64,000 nt of DNA from Hirudo medicinalis. Taxonomy: Eukaryota > Annelida > Clitellata > Hirudinida > Hirudinidae. A program made the position numbers and the translations under genes. Position 1 is the first letter of the stretch, and the number at the start of each line of letters is the position of its first letter. The notes below the pieces were generated by a model that did not search any database, had not been told where the DNA came from, and worked only from the letters and a program-made list of their open reading frames with translations. Positions 11,701 through 25,263 of the stretch are shown piece after piece. Location of the stretch: contig MPNW01000019.1 of assembly GCA_011800805.1 (NCBI GenBank), positions 124,001 to 188,000 on the forward strand, in the 5' to 3' direction.

Positions 11701-14700
11701 TTCCATGCTCCTTTTCCATCCTGGTCATGCTCAGTTGGAGGTCTTCAATCTACAAAGAGAATAAATTAATTATAACTATGCAAATGATGTTAATATCTTC
11801 ATTAACCTTACCATTAATGCAGATTTTTTCTTTCATAGCAATAATAAATGTAATAGAGAATGTATTTCTTACTGAACTAGTTAGTGGGTCAGTGGCATCC
11901 AATCAAAGTAAAATTAAATTAAAATCTCAAACTTCTCTCAAGAAAAAGGAGCAGTTTCAAATAATTTGTGACATTAAAATGTAATGTAATGTAACAACAA
12001 CAATAACAACAACAACAACAACAATAATAATAATAATAATTAATGTATACAGAAAAGTTACTTAAAACTCAACTCGAGTCATCACCAAATGCACACTAAC
12101 ATTCTTCAATCTCTTTTAAATCGGATTATTTCTGCATTTATCTTACGAACAAAATAATCCCAAAGAATTAAAAATAAACGACCTGCAAAACAAGTTGATT
12201 TTCAACTTTCTTGGCGTTCAACCTTTGTTCGTCGAGATCCCTCAGCAGTTCCTCCTTTGCCGACATTTCGACAGAAGCGGCAGCTCTCTGTGCCTCTGTG
12301 ATGTCGCTCATGCGAGCCTTGTGAAGTTCTGATATCTCCCTGAAGCACATCATCTATTATTGTTATTATTAACAAAGTTTTTAATTTCTCAATGCAAGTC
12401 AACAATTGCATGATTGCAATATTCAACTTACCAGTGGCCTCGATGCAGAATAACCAAACTTATCAGCAAGAACTACTTTTAATATTAATAAGGTGATAAA
12501 ATATGATGATAATGACGATCACCACAGTAGATAATAAATCATACTTGTACGAATTGTCGAGAGCATGCTTGAAACTTCGCGACTTCTCCTGGGCATCTTC
12601 TAAATCGTTCTGCGCTCGGTTAAATAATAATGTTATCATTAATGAAAGAGTTGTTCATAATTTCAGTAATTCACAATTGTTGACAAATATTAAGAATTAC
12701 AAAAATATTAATATCACCAATATCATTGCCTCCAAATATGGGCAGTGCCCCAAGCGCTTCATGTGCCAGAAAAATCAGAGTTATTCCAGAAACACCCATT
12801 ATTGCTTTCATCACACACTAGTTAACAGATCAAAGGTTGGTAGAAAGATTGATCACTGACAAAAGAAACATTTGTTCAACTAGAAAGATCCAAGTTGAAA
12901 ACTAAAATAGCAATAACATTTAAAGCACGAGGGCCTGCAAAGATAATAATCTCAACTTGCTCAAACACATCAGCATCTCAACGTTGAGGTTTTCAAAATG
13001 CACACCTTCAATCGGCCTATCTCTTCTTCATTGGCCTTCAGGATGGAATTCACACTGTTTATGCTCTCTGCAAAGCCACATCGAAATCCATGAATTAAAG
13101 CAGGTGATCATTATAAATAGATTCACAATTATATTCAAAACAGTCCACTCACCAACGAACTTCTTTTCTGATTCAAGTTTTGATTCAAGGATATTCTCCA
13201 ACCTTTCAATTTCTGACTTTTGTTCTGAACTTTTGTCCCTGGCAAATTTATGAAACCACACATTTAGAGATTTATTACCCATTAAATGTGTAAACATAAT
13301 TTATTACTAAAATTAATTATCTTGATTAATTTTTTCCTTTTCCTAAATTAATTAAATTAATGTACTAATTAGTCCTGTGCATTTGCTATTTATAAAAATA
13401 TAATTTACAAACTACAAAAATAACAATGTAACGAAATAACTTATTAACGAAGCAATAAAATACCTGAGTGATTTTAGTAGGTTTTCATTTTCCTTGTCTT
13501 TTACTCTCAATTTCTTCACAGCTGTGTTCAGCTGGAGCTGCTGCTTTGAGAGTTTTTCACCTGAAAATAATAATACAATTGTACAATATTATAAACATCA
13601 CAATAATATCACCATTATTATGCAGGTCAGTTCGGGATAACCCGTTGCAGAATATTTATGAGTGTGCATAATAGAAGCTATAGCAAATAAATATTGTGGA
13701 TAGATAGATGAACCTAGCAAACCATTTCAATTAAAATGTGAAATTAAACGCATTAACCTTCTACCATTAGTTCTGCAATTGTTTGCTCTTTTTCTTTCAC
13801 AAGCTTCTCAAAAGTCATATTGTTGAACCTTGGCAAATGTATTGCAAAAGTAACAAATTGGTTCTTATTGCAATTGATCTTCAAGGTTTCAATATTACAA
13901 ACACTGGACTGAAAATGACTAAACATTTGCAACTTTACTGATGCCACAAAATAACTTAAAAGTGTTTAAGCTTAAAAAAGAGTATTTAATAAACTTTTTT
14001 CTTGCTAATGAACTTTAATCAATTTTAATTATCAATTTGCTACACATGATATTCAAAAATTATGCCAGACAAAGCATGATCAGTTGCATGACACAAAAAT
14101 CGATCATTTGCAAAATGAAATAAATTTTGCGTGGATTCACTTTTTCTCAGCTTCAGCATCCACGAGAGCCTTCTTGAGAGCCTCTTTTTCCTTCAATGCA
14201 GCTTGAAACCTCTTCTCAGACTCCCCAATTCTTTTTGTGAACTCATCTGACAACGACTTCAAGTCTTCCTTTTCTGCTTCATTTGCACTTTCCTCATGCA
14301 GTAGTTGACTGTAAATATGTTGCTATTTTTTTAAAATTCACAATTGATTAAATATTTATTTTTATTATTTATCAAAAATAACCTCAATTTATTATATTTT
14401 AAATTATATCATAATTTACATCGTATTTAAGCCATCACAATACTGAAACATTTAGAGCATTTAAAAATTAATAAAGTTTAATTTAACAACTTTCTAAGGA
14501 TTGTTTTGCTTTCTCTGAGATCCAAATTCTCCTGACTCAACTCCAGCACTTTCTTTTCTCTGACTTCCAATATTTCTTCTAATTCCGATATTTTCTGAAA
14601 GAATTAACAATTCTTAAGAACTCATCACACTTAAAATAACCTCAATTAATGCATTGTAATTGCATTGCACCTCCAAGTAATTTAAATAAAATCAAATGCT

Positions 14701-17700
14701 TCACACAGAAGGAGTTAAAGTGACAACCTTCATCATCAACTCATTTTCATTTGTCAATGTGGACAACTGCTGCATGACATCTGCAAGCAAAGCCCTTTTA
14801 ATGAAGCATTTAACTACAAAGTGCAAGTGTATTCTGTGTCAAATGAATGAATGTGTCAATAAATGAAAAATAAGTGAAATAACAAATAAAAAGGAAAAAC
14901 TCCACAAATTATTATCCAAAATAGATTGAATTAAAGAAAATTGTAAAAAAAAATCACAAATATTTTATCCTATATTACAGAAGAAATATTGAGGAAATTA
15001 CAAGAAAACTGTTCTCAATCAAATACATTACAGAATTGAGTTGTAAATTAATCATTAAGATACAAATCATTGGCAATCAACATTAAGAATCAACAAAATG
15101 ATCCCGATCAATCTAACCGGTCGGTATACTTTTCCTGTGTCGGACGTCCACAAATCCGCTTCTTGTGCTGGCATAGTCGATGCTCACGAAGTCCTCCCCA
15201 TTCCTACTCTGCAGACTCTGCCCACTCGAACCACTGTCTGATCTTCTGTGGCCTATAACTCCAGAAGGGCTTCCTGTTCTGCATGGATTTAAAATGCACA
15301 ATGAAACCAACAAGCACAAATTAATCTGCCTCTCATTTATGGTTAAAAAACCATAAAAATATTGAAATATGTTCACTGCTTCTCTAGCATTCAGATTATA
15401 TTATAAATATTTATGAATAAATTAAACTGGACATATTCTATAAAAGGCATCTATGTGATATTCTGTAAAAGGCGTCCATATTGTCGGTAGGTTCTCAGCA
15501 GCACTTGTGGTTTTTCTGTGAATTTTCTGCAGTTGTGTGCGTCATATTAGCGTGAATTTCATTGGTGGAATTCTGACAGTTGAGTTTTCTAAACATATCT
15601 GAATTTTGCAAGTTCAACTTGCCATAATGTAAACACTCCTCAAAGTCACTCAACAATGGCCCACAAAACAACCAAACAAGAAGAAAGCTTGGAACAGCTG
15701 TTTGATGATAAAGTTGTCGACAGACTTGCTGACTGTCTCAAGGAAAAATTAATGCCCGTCCTCATTCAAACGATAAGTGAAGAGGTCGAAGTCTATGTCC
15801 AGGCTTCATGCAGAAGCAGTTAAAAAAGAGCTTCTGGTGGCCCTTGGGTGTCATCGGAATTTTTTGTATATACTTGAATTTTTGTTTTTCATGTTTAAGA
15901 TGGCCTCAAGAAATGAATGAAAAAATCAACCTGGCAGTCGTTCTTTTTGAACGTGGCGAGAGATCACAGAAGGTAGGAGCTCCTGAAGATATGGTGACAA
16001 CTTGCTTATCACCAGTGGGTTGTCTCCAAGAGTTCCCCAGGAAACTGGGCGTTGACATGTGAGAAATGATCTCAATGTCCGAACTGGTCGTGGTATCGAT
16101 CTCGTCGGCCGACGTATGGCCACTGGTCTGACCCGATTCTGCTGGCACAGAAACCTCGGAACCTATTTTGTCTCCGGAACGTCCTCCCACTCCACCTGGT
16201 GAGCCTCCGTCTTCAGATTTCTCCATGCTCGTCCTGTGACCCTCCTCGTTCATGGCTTCTTCTATCATTCCTTGAACAATGTCGGGACTTTGACCGACCT
16301 CTAAGAGGCTCTCTGGTCTTTCTTCCTCTGCATCTCCAACTAATTTAAAGTTAAAATAGCAGATCAATGACACTTTTGTAGCCAGCACAAAAATTTCTTA
16401 AAAATTATGTTAAAAAAGGACTTCAAATTAAGTGTGATGTATTTTAGTAATGAAGCAATATTTTTTAACAACAATACTATGAAAATAAGCAATGGTTGAA
16501 ACAAAACAAGAAATTTAAACTCAATCAACACATAAAAGCCATACAAATAAATCTGCTCACTTTCTGTGCAATTTAATGAGTCGGCATTCGACGGATCCGC
16601 GCGAGATTCGGATAAAGTGCCAAAATTGGTCAGGAGAAATAAGCCCTCATCTCCCGTCAGAGTTTTGTTGCTCTCAGACAAATCATCACTGGCGCACGTG
16701 CTGTTTTCCAGCGACGACTCCGTGACCAAAGTGGCTCCCGACGTGGATTCCACGATGCAGGGGCTCTCGTGCATCCGATCTTCCTTCTCAGATGGTACTT
16801 CACAACTTTCCTCTAAAGCTTTCTAAGGCAATGTTAACACAAAAGTGAAAATTCATTCATTCAACATTTCAATATTGAGGTTGAATCATCTTTTGCAATA
16901 TATTTTTATTAGTCAAAAATTGGAAGGCATAGCACAAAAAATGTTAATGAATAAAATAAATCAAATGACAAAATAATTAATCACAACCTTTGCTTCATCA
17001 AATTCAATGGAGTTTTTTCGCTCAGCAAAAGTACCGTCTGCTTCCGTTGAATCGATTACACGACCTTCGTTGCTAACCTCCTCGAGTTCTGCATCTCCTG
17101 TCATTTGAGACTCATCTACAGTTTCTTCCACCAACTCTTGATCCACAGAGACCATCTGACTCAATGCTGCATCACTCCAGCATTTGGAAATGTCAACATC
17201 TCCATAACTTGTTGCCATGCTGAGCAAATTATGACCAGATAGTTGCTCATCTTCCTCTGGGTTTGGTTCCTCCCTTGTGAAAGTTGGCAATTCTTGAGTG
17301 GAGTGAGTTGTGATGTCATATTCGACTTGTGTCAGGGAACATGATGACAACCCTTCATCAGGTTTTGTTTCAGGATCTTTGATATTGATATCACTATCAG
17401 ACATCTGTAAAGTTACTTCAGTCACTTTATTGTTATCCTCATCAGGGCAATTATCTTGAACTTCAATATCTGCTGGACTCTGATTTAAGGATGTTCCATC
17501 CTTATGAGTGATATCAGTGATATCTTTATCATGCAAATGAGATGGAAGCATCACATGTTCTTCAAATGACCGATCTTTAACATTCCTAAATTTCTTAAAA
17601 GCTGATTTTCTTGATCCAATAGAGCTTGTCTTAAGCTTGGAAGTTGCAGGGAAAGTCTCAAAAGAATTTAAACTTTGAGAATCATAAAGCTTTTGTTTTA

Positions 17701-18164
17701 CTGTATCTGATGGACTTGCTAAAATTTGTTCTTCATATTCACTACCTGAGAGGGTCTGCTCATTTTTTGATTCAGACCATAAATCATCTTTAGATGAGAA
17801 GCCATCTATGGCAGAAGTTGATGATGTCATCAGTTTGTCTGGAGATAGCCATTTGTTGAAAAAACCGTCATCTTCCCTTCCTCGACTTCCATCTGAGTTC
17901 AAACAAGATAAACTAAATACTTCACGATATGAGGCATATACATTGTTTAATGGTTGCTTGATCTTTGAAAAAATTCGTCGTTTCTAGGCTGTTAAATTGT
18001 TACACACAATTTGCCATAAGGAATGCATAACATTTATATATAAGAATTGTAGGATTACCATCGGTATCTTCTTTTATATCAAGTACTTTATCTATCCTCT
18101 TCTGGGCTGTTTTTAGGGCCTGGGTCGCAAATGAAGTTAAATGTTTCGTATCCCACCAACTCAT
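8780..18164 (-). CDS. TMF1: TMF1 (TATA element modulatory factor / ARA160), Golgi coiled-coil golgin, about 20 exons
   Basis: Rim-associated golgin that tethers transport vesicles and binds Rab6. The N-terminus (exon 18059-18164) starts MSWWDTKHLTSFATQALKTA, the conserved golgin-like vesicle-binding segment of TMF1. Exons 16988-17892, 16561-16822 and 15931-16339 (phases join) encode the acidic Ser/Thr-rich middle, with the TMF1 hallmark TTTSSDIEIIS near 16060. From 15278 downward many 50-150 nt exons encode an almost unbroken coiled coil, for example DEFTKRIGESEKR (14240), EKLSKQQLQL (13540), ATRPLLRQIEN (11230), ENLQSQLKLR (9560). The last exon gives ALLQMYGEKVEEAEELRMDL, the TMF C-terminal signature, ending CFPR-stop at 8780. 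The name reflects an early report of TATA-element binding; the golgin role is the established one. Confidence 0.93.
15656..15823 (+). pseudogene. Short 55-aa frame in a TMF1 intron, possible retroelement ORF1 start
   Basis: The plus strand of the TMF1 intron has an ATG-started frame beginning MAHKTTKQEESLEQLFDDKV and then LADCLKEKLMPVLIQTISEE. It is amphipathic, probably helical, and stops at 15823; an overlapping frame from 15808 continues in another phase, as after a frameshift. The make-up resembles the N-terminus of non-LTR ORF1 proteins, but I do not recognise the family. It could also be a chance frame. Confidence 0.3.
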
Positions 18165-18776
18165 ATTAAGAAAATACTCAGATTAATCTCTTTGTTTAGA
18201 TCATCTCCCCCTTTATTATGTTCGCTAAATTAGGACAGGTATTTGTTTACATTTACAAGATAGTCATGTCTGTAGCTGACGTTTTAAAATGTCATTAAGG
18301 CCTTAACAAACTTAAATTGTAAGCAAAAATACTTTAAATCATATTATTTAACATTTAAACAATAACTTAAATAATAAATAATATTTATGTGGGTTTGCAT
18401 ACTATCTTCGAAAAGCACACTTCTGATTGGATTGATTTATTGGATTATTTTAGTAAAATTGTTCATATAAACTATGTTTATATCTTAATATTAATCTTAA
18501 AATATGAACCATTTTATTGACGACTAAAACGTTTTGACGTAGACAACAGTGAGACATTCGAAGATACCAAAAACTTGACTATTTAAGAAATTAGCTAAAA
18601 AGTTAAGATTTATCGTTTGATTTACCAAATGGTTTTGACAACTATTTTCCGATTACTTCCGAATTCAATTTTATTTGGCATCATTGTAAACGATTCAAAA
18701 CAATCAACAATTTTAAGGCTATCCAAAATTTGAGCCATTCTGAGACTTATTTTTATTTTGAAACTGATAGCATAAT
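18165..18776. other. Region between TMF1 and the DEG/ENaC gene
   Basis: About 610 bp of AT-rich DNA upstream of the TMF1 start and downstream of the channel stop codon. It should hold the TMF1 promoter and the channel 3' UTR. I see no gene or convincing motif. Confidence 0.4.
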
Positions 18777-21700
18777 TCAAACAGTAGATAATTTATTAAG
18801 GCAAATCTCTTCACTGTTCTGGTCAGCAAAATGGCGATCCCCAGATTCCTCTTCGGGAACTAGTACTTGAAGGTTGTTATTTATTGGGTGTTTATTTTTT
18901 CCCATCTCTACGGTGGAAGAAGTGCCCTTGACGTAGTTGTCCCATATTGCTTTTGCCCGACCCAGAAAAATAACACATAAGTCGGCTACCAGTTGTGTTA
19001 CTTCTACCAATGTAATCACAGATATGCCTGAAATCGAATGGATTAGTCGAATTAGTTTTAAAAGTATAAATAATAACATATACTGTATAATAGCTGCAAA
19101 TTCAGCCAAGGATTCTTGAAGGCAACAGCTTTAGATGAACTTAAGTTTCCAATTGTAGATATTCCTTCTAACCCTTATGAAATAATTGAAAACAGCAAAT
19201 GAGAAAGTAGATCTAAGCTATCTTTTTTTAGTTTTGATGGGTCGAATGAATTTGAAGCAAAATGCGATTTTGAGAGTTGAGTGCGGTCTTACTACAAATC
19301 AGTCTTGGGGATTACCCAATGTTTAAAAAATAATTCTAGATTAATAACCTACCGATCCATAACCCCATTTGTCCTCCTATGTCAGACACCAATCTTACGA
19401 GATCGTAATCTGGAGATTCAGTGGTTTTAATGATGTTGTTATCAGCGATATGGACATTTACACGAGAAATCCTACTTTTCACCTCATCAGAGTAATTCTT
19501 ACCGTACCTTTAAAAGAAAAGGAAAAGATTTATTTTCGGTTGTTTTCATCTTAGAGATTTTTTAAGCAATACCTTTTCCTGAGGGCTTGCCTTCTTTCGC
19601 TTGGCAGGGACTCTAGATATCGGTCCACAATTGAATAAAAGGCACTGTTTTGCTTGCGATTGTCGGGCAGCCTCGAAATGCTATAAGATGTATCATAGAC
19701 AACATCTTTGCAAGGGGGATAGCATCTGCAAGTCTCGATGGATTCAGGATTTTTAATAGTCATTCTGTCGTGTACCTCCCTTCGACACCTTGTTCTATTG
19801 TTAAATTCTTCGGCCAAATTCCGAAATTCCTTCGCACAAGCAGCTTCGTCCATGGCTTCTGGTTTCCGACATTCTTCTGAAATTGTCGGCAGTTCCAGGC
19901 AGAATGGTAAGCTTCTCTCGAGAGTGATCTTTGAATCTGTGCTATGAAATAATTTGTTATGTCTCCGATGCAGGTTTTTATCAATACTTGAGAGTTCACC
20001 TCCTTTGTAAGGCATGCGATTGTCAACGCATTTACAGGCTTCAGCTATTTTAGATTGTATGCACTCATTTTGGCAGGATATAAGAGTATACTTAAAGCGA
20101 GACTTAGATCCCGATGTTTCTTTGTATTCTTCCTCCTCCGTGCAGTTTCCATGAGGCAACGAGACCCTTACATTCTGTCGAGCCTTAATGCCAATGCTCA
20201 CTGAGAAGCCACTAGGAATGTCGTAACCATCGGTGGTAAAATGAGGAATAGCGTTTTGAGCGTGGATTACCACCTTGGCACCCTGGTTGCTAGCCAGCGC
20301 AGGATCGGCTTGTATGAGGCCCGGTATCATCGTCTCCGTTTCGCCAGACCCCTCGAAAAATATAAATTTAAATAACAATGACAGATAGTCAGAAATAGTC
20401 CTAAAAAGGCAAGGAATTGCATAGTAATACAGTTACCTTTGATAATTGCCCTGCACTGCCTGGAAATAGAAGAATTGTGAAGCCATATTCGATTCCTGCC
20501 AGTCTTGTCGACTTGGAACGGAGAATTCGATGAGGCTCGAAAGTGAAGCAGTTGAAAAAATACGGATCGAAGATTTTAACAAATGTTTTCGAGATGTCGC
20601 ATTCGTCTTCCATGAAGCGACAAAAGACTATGAAATCCTCAGCTCTGGAAGTGATTGAGAAATGTTTCAAGGTGAGCTGACGAAATATGATTATTCTTTC
20701 ACTTTTTTCATGTCATTCATCAATGTTATCCTTAAGGTTTACTTTATATTCATGGCTTCGAATTTGTTATAAATAACAGCATATGCGTCATATAATTGGA
20801 TTATTAATGTTATTATTCCCAAATGTTTCCTTTCAATGTTTTAATGTTTCAAAACTGGAATTTTAATTATTCACACTAATTATAAGTAAATAATTATTAT
20901 TAAATATTACCAATCTCCTGTGACAGCAGATTATCACTAAAAACATGAAAATCTTAACAAATAAGCGATGAAAACTGCTCTCAGATATCCCAATAAGAAC
21001 TACGTAACACAAATGAAGTTACCTTATCCCCGCCTTCGAAGCCAACTGTGGCCCAAGATTGGCTACAAGTCCGAGTCTGGACATGATTTCGAGTAAGTCC
21101 TTCATAGAAGGTGCTGGACCCCTACTTCCAAGTGCAGCTGATCGCATGAGGACGGAAAGAGTCGATTGGAATCTAAGGTAGCTCTTCCGGAATTCTTCCT
21201 CATTCTTATTTCTGCTTGAACGTTTCAAAGTATCGTTGCCTCTTTGTTTTGGAGTTTTTGTTTCTAAATGACAAAAATTATTATAATAAACTATTACATC
21301 ATAAAGATATTATGTTTTCAGGAAGCGCAAACTTTGGCTGGTCGCATTCTCCTCTTTAATGTCCTCTTCTACAGTGTTAAAGACTTTTTCCAACTTTTCC
21401 ACAACAATGAAATCGAGGTGGTCAGTGTTGCACAAAGTCACCGAAGGGAACGGAACTGGATTTTGAACTATTTCAACATTTACCTTCGGAATCAAAAGAT
21501 GATTTAGAGTCAACGTATTTAAAAAGCGATGGAAAATAAATACCTTTTTAGGATAAGAGAAATATTGCTCTAAGAGATTTCTTCCAGTATAAATAAACAT
21601 GAAAACGGCAAAAACAAAAACAGCAGACCAGAATAGTCGGTTGGCCATTGACCGAGAGTTAATAATCCTTGGAACTCCGTGTAGTGATGTGATACCTGCA

Positions 21701-21789
21701 AATGTTTCTAGCGTGGAATGGACATCGGAGCACAGAGTTGGTTGACCGCCAGAACATCCAGACGTTTGGAAATCCGAACATTCGACCAT
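18777..21789 (-). CDS. DEG/ENaC sodium channel subunit, complete, 7 exons
   Basis: Amiloride-type trimeric cation channel with two membrane helices and a large Cys-rich ectodomain. Exons 21544-21789, 21333-21483, 21023-21263, 20437-20644, 19573-20351, 19353-19507 and 18777-19027 join in phase to 676 aa, typical for the family. Visible: N-terminal HG gating motif in TSLHGVPRI (residue about 37), TM1 (LFWSAVFVFAVFMFIYTG, about 52-69), LCNTDHLDF after TM1, FCRFMEDECD, the Cys-rich block with CKCVDNRMPY and CRCYPPCKDVVYDTS, then LVSDIGGQMGLWIG, the G-I-S selectivity filter and TM2. The Cys-rich pattern resembles the lophotrochozoan FMRFamide-gated/peptide-gated (FaNaC) group, but the ligand is inferred. 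The second donor (CAAA|GTTTGC) is weak yet the phase requires it. Confidence 0.93.
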
Positions 21790-23697
21790 TCTTAACTTTC
21801 TTTCGTTGGAAGCAATTCAATTGTGTCTCAGCTTTTAAGGTTTCCAGAATTTGATTTCCAACATGAAATTTGTTGATTGTTACATCTGTCTGCGAGGTAG
21901 GTTGCGAGACTCAGTTCACACGACATTAACCAAAATGTTGTTATTCATACCGCCCTTGAGCCAGCAAAACAAAAAACAGATCGCATAGAAATGCTGACCA
22001 GGAAATGCCTCCACCTTGTGTGATAACACAACTATCAAATAACAATCAGGACAGTGCATTCATTCTCCAGCAACTCGAATGTATTCCGTATATTTAAGTA
22101 TTACAAAAAACAATCTGATGATATTTCTTCAATGTTAAGGAGGTTCTTAATAGTTTTAAATTTGTTCATGCTAAGTTGTTATCATACATGGATCGATATT
22201 CAGCCTTTGTTGCGCAGAGATCGTTATTAAGTTGCTATCCACCGCACACCTTTCGCGAGCATGCATGGGTTGAGCTGATGGCAAATTAATTTTCGCCAAA
22301 GCTGCAAAGATGACACAAACACACATGTGTAGCTAACTTGAGGTTCACGTTACGAGTTCATATAACAGTGCTTAACTTAATGGATTTTAATGTAAAGTTT
22401 TACTTGCTTAACTAATTTGCTATCTGTGCGGCTAAATTCGCATGCAAAAAAGACATATTGAGATCAAGAAGGGTCCCTCAAAACCAAATCCATCCGTATT
22501 AAAATGCTTAAATCGATTGTAAGTGCTGTGGCAAGACAAGCTGAAAAACTTCACCACTCTACCTAAATAATTGGTCAGTTTCAATATTTGCGATGTCTTT
22601 CTAACCAAAGCTTTTGCAACAATTTTCTGAGAAATCAAATCTTTTCGAGGGTGTTCAGTAATAAAATTCCTGTGATCCCTAGCCTGGGCGTTGCCCTCAA
22701 AAAGGCGTCAGTGGCTTCAAGTTTATTCAGTGTCGACACAACTACAGAGACACCTCGCAACTCAACCTCAACGCCTCAGTGAAATGTTCACCAGCACGAA
22801 CATCTCTTGCGCATCGGGAGCACAACCATACATAGCCCTGTCGCCAGTGTGTCTCAAAAATCACTTTAATGAAAATCCATCTGGGTAAATCCGGCACTGG
22901 CGGTTGACCAGAGTTAACTCGTCCTTCCGTTTAAGTGCAGACCAGAGTTAACTAGTCATACTGAAAATATCTATTTAGTAATCATTTATTCACCGGATGA
23001 AATCACTTTTTTCCCCAGTATTTACAGTGAAAAGAATAAGGCTTCAAGTAGTTTTTAAAATTGTCACAAAAAGTAATACTGAAGAAATGACAACGACCTC
23101 ACAAATTTTAATGTACGTTAACGAGGTTAATTGTGCTTTTCATCATATTAACATGAACATTTACTGCATCTACTTAGTCATGTTTCCTATTGGACGTCCA
23201 TCAGCTGGAATTCTCCCTTAGGTCGTTCCTTTCTGCTCTATTTCAGGTTTAACTTGGTTTATTTTGATTTTGATTTATTAATATTATGCTTGAGAAATAA
23301 TAATAAGTATTATATTGTGCTTGAGCCAGTGATAGCCAAATATGTTTATTGGCCATTAGGGAACCCATCCACAATAAATAAAAATTAATGACTTTATAGG
23401 AAATGAAAGGTAGAATCCTGCAAACAAGCAAGAAATCATTTTCTGGTGCCAAAATAAACGAACTTCAACCTTCAAAGGTTCCTGTGAAACTGTCAGTGAT
23501 TATTCAAATGAAGTGACAAAATAAGCCCCAAACGAGCCACAATGTACGAGGACTGTGAACACAAAAAGATAATGATTTGATAAAAAAAAATCTCATTATA
23601 CTTTAAAAACACTGTAGCAAGCAACACAAATATTTTCGATGATATTTTATATTTCGACCATCAATAAAGCTACAATCACGTTGCAAGATATTTCTGG
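21790..23697. other. Region between the DEG/ENaC start and the FNIP stop
   Basis: About 1.9 kb without a recognisable gene. It should contain the channel promoter and the FNIP 3' UTR. Open frames at 22588-22888 and 22997-23221 do not resemble any family. A short repeated phrase, GACCAGAGTTAACTxGTC, occurs twice between about 22908 and 22960. Confidence 0.45.
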
Positions 23698-25229
23698 CTA
23701 GAAATTCCTCTGAGGATTTATGAGACTTGGGAGGATTTTTGGACTGTGAATGCCTGCAACAGCCAGAAGGAGAGGCAGGTCACTGACATCATATCTGAAT
23801 GTGAATTTAGGGTTAGTGTGTCTGTGGAAATGTTAACAAATTTCTTAATAATGATGAACAAAGGACATATGATTGTATTCTAATTCAATCTCTAATATGA
23901 TCAATCGTTACCATACGGCATAACTCATCAAGAATAATGGTTATAAGCCAGTGAAATATGCCATTATTTTCAACTAGGGTGAACTTTAAACTCCACTAAT
24001 CAGTTTATATCATCAAAAGGATTATAAATGTTTCAGATCATTTGGCAGTATTTAAGTCAATTAATCGACATGTGCCTAATTATCAATATTCCATAAATAG
24101 AATTCCACTGAGGCAGAAAAGAAACAGATACAAAAACAAAACAAAAATGAGTCAAAGATACTTTATTTGTTCCTAATCTCTTGCGGGGAATAAATAACAT
24201 TATGAATAAAAAATATCGAATGTCGTGGAAACACTAACCCGAGCAGACGAGCAAGCTGTTGGGAGCAAAACTGTCCATGGATCTGAATGAATTCAGCCAA
24301 AACCTTGCTTTTCATGAAGATGTTGTTCAACTGATCCTCGACAAGAGGCAGCCACTGAAAGAAGGTTTTTATGTAAGGAATGTTTATCACAGCACTTCAT
24401 CAAGTTGGATGTGATTAAATGATTAAACCTAATTATTAATCAAAGCAGGATGAAGGATGATAACAATGCTAATGTTAATACTTTGGCATGTCAACCAATG
24501 TGCACTAAACCATCGCAAAAGGATTGGAAATCATTTTTCCGAATCAGACGAGGATGGAAATTTTAAACAATTTAAGCTCAAAAGTAGCAAATGGCACTCC
24601 AAGAGAATTAGATGTAAATTATGAAATTAAATACAAGCAATAATAACAACAACAACAATAAAAAAAAAAAAAATAATAATAATACAAACTATGTGGGGAG
24701 ACGAGTTGAATTTCGAGAGTTCGAACGTGGACTCGATGAGTCTGAGCACCAGTTGTGAGGAGATGATGGTCTGAGGTGAGAGAGGTTCGTCAGGAGACAA
24801 CGACTTCAAGCTGAACAACTGCACGGACCTGCGAGATTACAATTTTTGTTGTAAATCTTGATTGTTGAACAAGTTAGCTCGTGCATCACACGTGCCCTTG
24901 AGAATAGGTGCTACATAGATACGTCAAGTGCTTCTGAAGCCATGCTCGTGGCACAGTACAAACCGAAATATTCCTACATTGAGAAATAAATTCATTGAAA
25001 TCATAACATGCTTTTAAGTCTGAGTTTTTAGATTTTGTAAAATAATACAAATTTTGACTTTATAAACATTCCATTGAGCCTTGAATTCTAACCAGGTCTT
25101 ACATTACCCTAACCATTGTTACATTAATCTTAACACATATGTTTACTCTGATTACCTTGGTAAATTGGTAACCAGTTGTGAGTGATTCTATTATTATCAT
25201 TGATATTAATGTTATTATTATTATTATCA

Positions 25230-25263
<34 letters not shown>

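Noticed and set aside
12503..12859. 118-aa frame on the plus strand in TMF1
   Set aside because: It overlaps a TMF1 coiled-coil exon in antisense and otherwise reads through AT-rich intron; no similarity.
16566..16826. 86-aa frame on the plus strand
   Set aside because: Antisense shadow of the TMF1 exon 16561-16822.
19650..19947. Two plus-strand frames within the DEG/ENaC gene
   Set aside because: Antisense shadows of the large channel exon 19573-20351.
22432..23221. Possible gene between the channel and FNIP
   Set aside because: Only short overlapping frames on both strands, no conserved motif and no consistent splice sites.
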